From: a virus
IMG/VR virus record: IMGVR_UViG_3300042887_003321
Location: 1 to 64,000 of that record
DNA: 64,000 bases
Strand: one strand, 5' to 3'
Shown here: positions 60,882 through 64,000 of the stretch, in pieces
Layout: each line of letters begins with the position of its first letter
How positions within the stretch are numbered: the first letter of the stretch is position 1
Translations under genes and position numbers: made by a program
The notes under the pieces: model-generated
The model's database searches: none
The model's input: the letters and a program-made list of their open reading frames with translations, nothing else
What the model was told of the DNA's origin: nothing

Positions 60882-62789
60882 CTAAAATAACGGAACAACC
60901 CTGCCTCTAATATCTAAATCAGGAAACTTAACCTCAAAAATAGATGGGTCTTTTGCTGGGTATATGATACCATTTCGTGTTGCTTTTTTTATATCATAAA
61001 CATTTGATGAGTATATACCATTATACTTATTAACTATTTGTAATCCACCCTTACCATTTAAATCGGGTCTAACAACAGTCTGAACACCATCTATTCTATC
61101 TAATAAAACATATATATCCGATAATAATATAGGTCTATTTATTTGGCTGTTTTGTTTATTGAAATATGTTTTTAATTCATTTATACATTTTAATAAAACT
61201 TCGTTTGAATTATAGTTTGGTAATACAACTATTTCAAAATCAATACCAATGTTTATAATATACGCATCTTTGATGTACACCGCATCGGTCAACATTCTAT
61301 AATATGAAATGTAATTTTTAAGATTTTGTTTGGTTGCCGAATTTAATTGTGATATATTTCCACTACCATCATACCCAAGAACATATAAATTTATTGCGAG
61401 TGGATTTGGAACTTGGAGAGTTTCAGCCGATGAAGATTTTATTTGATAATCAGGCGCCACATATGCTTTTGCTACTGCACCAAATTGTGGTGGCATTGCG
61501 TACGCCCTTACAACATAATCTTCAGCAGTAACAGTTCGGTTTTGTGCTGCAAAAAATGCCATAGCACTATTTCTGATATCATCAACCTCTTCGTTTGATT
61601 TACCACCCGATGCGGCCTCTTCATTCGTAACTGCAACAGAATTTCTGACTGTATTTAATTGTTGGGTATTAGACGGGGTTGTTTGATTTTCAAATTCTAT
61701 ATTTGTAATTTGAGTTAAGTCTTTAGATATTACATTATCAATCACACCCTGCCCAACTCTATAGGTTACAGTTAAGGTTGTATTTGCAGGCGCTACCCCA
61801 TATGTTTTTGTATATAAAAAGTTTGAAGGGTCTATTGTTTGTGATAAATCACCTGTTGCTTTGTATAAATTAGAACCAACATTGTCTGGGTTGGGTAGTA
61901 TCTCTTCATCAGCATTTGATGATACACCTGCTCCAAATTGAATTGTTATAGAACCATCTTCATCAGTTCGTGTAATATATCTTTTAGGAACTTTTTTTAA
62001 TCTTAAAAGGTATGGTGTTTCCGAACCATATTGATTTAAGTTAAGTGTATAATCGGATGTATTTTGGATTTGTTCAAAAACAGTATCTTGTGCTAAATAA
62101 TCTACCTTTGTCCAAACATCTCCATCGGAATCAACTATTTTTACAACATCAATAATACCAACATCCTCAATCTTAATTTTATTGTATGGTGTTGGTGAAC
62201 CAAATATAAATTCAGATGTTTTATCTTCACCACTAACCACAGGAACGCTCTTTTTGAAAAGATAATAAACAGGTTCATCGGTATTTTCGTTTATTTGATA
62301 TACTGATATTTCGGTGGGGTCAAAAGATGATGAATATGCAAAATCAACTTTTCTAGTTGTAGAAAATACCACATTTGGGTTTTGTGTTGATGATACCTGC
62401 ATACCCTCTTTAATTTTTAGAGTGTAATCCAAGTCGGGTCTAACATTATTGCCGGAGCCAATAGCAGGGACTAATTGATATACTATTAAATTAGTTGTAG
62501 CCGGTGAGTATAATTTTGGGTTATATCCAAGCGATTGTGCTAACTGAAATAAGTTTGAATTTTCTTTTACTTGAGTAATAATTGATTCTCTTAACTGAGT
62601 ATCCGTATAATAGGATAGAACATCCCCAACATACGATGCCATTTCTATAAACATCATTCCAGGAGATGATTCGTTAAAATCATTATAGGTATTTGGGTAA
62701 TATTGTTTAGCAAAATCTACAAGATTTTTTCTGAAGCCAGAAAAATCTCTGCCAATTAAACTAACGTCTTTTTTTTCATCATTTAACAT
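60882..62789 (-). CDS. gp6: Baseplate wedge protein (gp6-like, J-like)
   Basis: A 635-residue wedge protein (T4 gp6 is 660). The N-terminal domain is characteristic: FRKNLVDFAKQYYPNTYNDF, then NESSPGMMFIEMASYVGDVL, SYYTDTQLRESIITQVKENS, LAQSLGYNPKLYSPATTNLI. The central and C-terminal parts carry the baseplate J-like core (AEDYVVRAYAMPPQFGAVAK; LPNYNSNEVLLKCINELKTY; ILLSDIYVLLDRIDGVQTVV). Gp6 dimers form the inner ring of the baseplate and control its opening. It follows gp25 with nine bases between, the T4-like order 25-6. Confidence 0.9.
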   Translation of the reverse strand: MLNDEKKDVSLIGRDFSGFRKNLVDFAKQYYPNTYNDFNESSPGMMFIEMASYVGDVLSYYTDTQLRESIITQVKENSNLFQLAQSLGYNPKLYSPATTNLIVYQLVPAIGSGNNVRPDLDYTLKIKEGMQVSSTQNPNVVFSTTRKVDFAYSSSFDPTEISVYQINENTDEPVYYLFKKSVPVVSGEDKTSEFIFGSPTPYNKIKIEDVGIIDVVKIVDSDGDVWTKVDYLAQDTVFEQIQNTSDYTLNLNQYGSETPYLLRLKKVPKRYITRTDEDGSITIQFGAGVSSNADEEILPNPDNVGSNLYKATGDLSQTIDPSNFLYTKTYGVAPANTTLTVTYRVGQGVIDNVISKDLTQITNIEFENQTTPSNTQQLNTVRNSVAVTNEEAASGGKSNEEVDDIRNSAMAFFAAQNRTVTAEDYVVRAYAMPPQFGAVAKAYVAPDYQIKSSSAETLQVPNPLAINLYVLGYDGSGNISQLNSATKQNLKNYISYYRMLTDAVYIKDAYIINIGIDFEIVVLPNYNSNEVLLKCINELKTYFNKQNSQINRPILLSDIYVLLDRIDGVQTVVRPDLNGKGGLQIVNKYNGIYSSNVYDIKKATRNGIIYPAKDPSIFEVKFPDLDIRGRVVPLF

Positions 62790-62798
62790 TTACTACTC

Positions 62799-63233
62799 CT
62801 AAACTATTGATAATCCACCCTGATTATCAACTTCTAAAATTATTGTTTGGTTAGCACCTTGAGATGTAACTCTAAAATTTATTTTTATACTAACTTTATT
62901 AAAATCCGGCTCCGAATTGACTTCTATCGCATTTAATAAAATATAAGGTAGCCAAAAACTAATATCGTTTGTAAGGGATTCTTCCAATAAAGAATCTAAC
63001 TCCGATTGAATATTTTCAAATAGTAATGAATAAATATCCGAACCAAAAAGTGGTTGAAAAGGCCTTTCACCTTTTGTTGTTAATAATAGGTTTTTAAGAT
63101 TAGATATAGCCTGTTGTTCGGTTGTGTAACTTGATTTAAACATAGGACTACCACCCAATGGCAGCATTACACCAACCGCTTTATTTGGTTTTAAATCAAT
63201 TGGATTAATCCTATATTGTAATCTCTGAGCCAT
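62799..63233 (-). CDS. gp25: Baseplate wedge protein (gp25-like)
   Basis: A 144-residue protein (T4 gp25 is 132). Signature segments are MFKSSYTTEQQAISNLKNLL, then LTTKGERPFQPLFGSDIYSL and LFENIQSELDSLLEESLTND, matching the gp25/GpW lysozyme-like fold in which the LLxTxxGERxxxPxFG motif is conserved. It forms the wedge core with gp6 and gp7 and contacts the sheath. It has no catalytic lysozyme residues that can be identified. It is followed directly by gp6. Confidence 0.93.
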   Translation of the reverse strand: MAQRLQYRINPIDLKPNKAVGVMLPLGGSPMFKSSYTTEQQAISNLKNLLLTTKGERPFQPLFGSDIYSLLFENIQSELDSLLEESLTNDISFWLPYILLNAIEVNSEPDFNKVSIKINFRVTSQGANQTIILEVDNQGGLSIV

Positions 63234-63236
63234 TCA

Positions 63237-63734
63237 TTACCTTTTCTTTTTATTATTCATTACCTGCATTAACGCAGAATAATCTTTTGTAAGTGCATCT
63301 ACAACTGCCGCACCTGCATCAGTTTTTGCTAAAGTTTCCATCGGTATTGCTCTGCCCTCTGAATCTTGAACAACGGATTCTTCCATCATTCCCATTCCCT
63401 TCATAGAACCAAATGATTGTGCCATATCAGATGTAAAAGACCTTCCACTATTTATATCTCTCCACTCACCGCTTTGATAAGTTTCATTAAGTATAGAAGA
63501 TATTGGCGAACTATTGTTAAATAGTTTTTTTTGAGTCTGTGGTTTCTTTGTTTCAAATAAGTGTTCTACATCCAATGGGTCTTTTTCCATCAGTTTTGTA
63601 GATTGCTTTATTGGTTGTTGTTTTAGTTCTTTAATAATAGATTCTTTTAAAAACTTCTTTTCTTCAGCGAATTTTCTTTTAACCTCGCTTTCAACCAACA
63701 GTTTAATAGCCTGAATTAGTTTTTTTGTATCCAT
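63237..63734 (-). CDS. Unknown helical protein near baseplate hub
   Basis: A 165-residue protein. The first 35 residues are a basic helix (MDTKKLIQAIKLLVESEVKR; KKFLKESIIKELKQQPIKQS). The rest is polar, with QSGEWRDINSGRSFTSDMAQ and MEESVVQDSEGRAIPMETLA, ending in a basic tail (MNNKKKR). It lies between the gp5-like hub gene and gp25, a position that in related marine phages holds a small hub-associated protein. The role is unknown. The ATG abuts a TATTTAT core. Confidence 0.65.
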   Translation of the reverse strand: MDTKKLIQAIKLLVESEVKRKFAEEKKFLKESIIKELKQQPIKQSTKLMEKDPLDVEHLFETKKPQTQKKLFNNSSPISSILNETYQSGEWRDINSGRSFTSDMAQSFGSMKGMGMMEESVVQDSEGRAIPMETLAKTDAGAAVVDALTKDYSALMQVMNNKKKR

Positions 63735-63738
63735 AGTA

Positions 63739-63745
63739 ATAAATA
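63739..63745 (-). promoter_or_regulatory. TATTTAT core motif before 165-aa gene
   Basis: Coding strand CATTATATTTATTACTATG; the core ends four bases before the ATG at 63734 and lies 16 nt past the hub gene stop. Confidence 0.35.
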
Positions 63746-63761
63746 TAATGTTTTGTAATAA

Positions 63762-64000
63762 TTAACCAATACCATTTTTAAGCTTTGATAGTATTGTAGC
63801 TAGTTGTGGATGTGGTCCGGTTGGCCCAACCGCAGTTGGAAATGTTCCCTGTGCTAAAGTTTCTATAGCAGAAATAATTAAATTAATTGTAGTTGTATAT
63901 TGTGATGTAGATATCGCTACATCCTTTTTTGATGATAGGATAATATTATCAGATTTACTATTAAATATTAACCTATCTGAGTTAATAATAACTTGTGGTT
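63762..64000 (-). CDS. Baseplate hub protein C-terminus (gp5-like, partial)
   Basis: Only the last 78 or so codons are in the window. They read PQVIINSDRLIFNSKSDNII, then LSSKKDVAISTSQYTTTINL and end GPTGPHPQLATILSKLKNGI-G. The D-R-L-I-x-N-S-K ... I-x-L-S-S-K-K-D pattern is the repeat type of gp5/VgrG-like hub needles and their C-terminal beta-helix. GPxGPHPQL is also seen at the ends of such proteins. The context (hub, then gp25, then gp6) agrees. The 5' end lies outside the window, so length and any lysozyme domain cannot be judged. Confidence 0.6.
   Translation of the reverse strand, partial: PQVIINSDRLIFNSKSDNIILSSKKDVAISTSQYTTTINLIISAIETLAQGTFPTAVGPTGPHPQLATILSKLKNGIG

Noticed and set aside
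263-63745. Reading TATAAATA on the plus strand as T4 late promoters for plus-strand genes
   Set aside because: No plausible plus-strand genes exist; all sites face away from the genes if read this way. I kept the reverse-complement interpretation and listed it as unproven.
1-64000. tRNA genes, CRISPR arrays, insertion sequences or integrase
   Set aside because: No cloverleaf, regularly spaced short repeats with unique spacers, or transposase/integrase motif was found on either strand. The fibre repeats are coding and irregular.

Overview
The window is a continuous stretch of a tailed-phage genome, T4-like (contractile-tailed myovirus) in gene content. Every convincing gene lies on the minus strand, so transcription runs from position 64000 towards 1. 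The DNA is AT-rich and genes are tightly packed. Many abut or overlap by 1-4 bases, and the longest gene-free gap is 160 bases. No tRNA, CRISPR array, insertion sequence, integrase or origin was seen. The host is inferred to be a member of Bacteroidota, for two reasons. Tail-fibre genes are full of the GIGTTTP cassettes common in that phylum. One fibre ends in a carboxypeptidase-regulatory-like plus dockerin-like tail (GGVNGSDAL / ADVNGSNTINSLDAL) typical of Bacteroidota surface proteins, in a patch of visibly higher G+C. Many genes nevertheless carry good Shine-Dalgarno sequences (AGGAG), which is unusual for Bacteroidota and makes the phage-encoded ribosomal protein bS21 especially interesting.

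Layout in transcription order. 64.0-52.9 kb: baseplate and tail proteins (C-terminus of a gp5-like hub protein, gp25, gp6, a DNRLRE-like protein, a 1320-aa gp7-like wedge protein, three further structural proteins). 52.9-47.8 kb: a four-gene DNA-metabolism block inserted in the tail genes (T7 endonuclease I-like resolvase, Mom-like DNA modification protein, Toprim primase, and an SbcD-SbcC/gp47-gp46 nuclease-ATPase fused in one chain). 47.8-28.9 kb: tail fibres and adhesins built from shared cassettes, including a 1515-aa fibre with a long SHAEG array, and two tandem LamG proteins. 28.9-20.4 kb: a SET-domain protein, an NMN-adenylyltransferase-like/KTDG nucleotidyltransferase fusion, several small proteins sharing a basic N-terminal helix, a modular 484-aa protein, a cupin, a glycosyltransferase-like protein and two small proteins with hydrophobic N-termini. 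20.4-8.3 kb: terminase gp17, portal gp20, two conserved unknowns, prohead protease gp21, two multi-domain proteins, a KOW-like protein, bS21, scaffold gp22 and major capsid protein gp23, ending in a terminator. 8.2-0 kb: PhoH-like ATPase, small structural proteins, neck gp13/gp14, gp15, sheath gp18, tube gp19, a terminator, and the start of a gp26-like baseplate hub gene.

The most unusual feature is a proposed capsid-cargo system. The major capsid protein has a VTE/A site at residues 58-61 where T4-like prohead proteases cut. The 462-aa protein directly downstream of the protease repeats ESVNEA/D five times, each time between small domains, and the 496- and 484-aa proteins have similar VNEA/INEG/VDEA junctions and share modules. 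I infer these are head polyproteins cut by gp21. The neighbouring small proteins and the NMNAT-ligase-like enzyme begin with 15-25-residue basic helices ending in a similar site, like T4 capsid-targeting sequences, so they may be packaged and delivered with the DNA.

A second window-wide signal is the octamer TATTTATA on the coding strand, the reverse complement of the T4 late-promoter box. It sits at 23 gene boundaries and is catalogued below as a candidate promoter or boundary signal.
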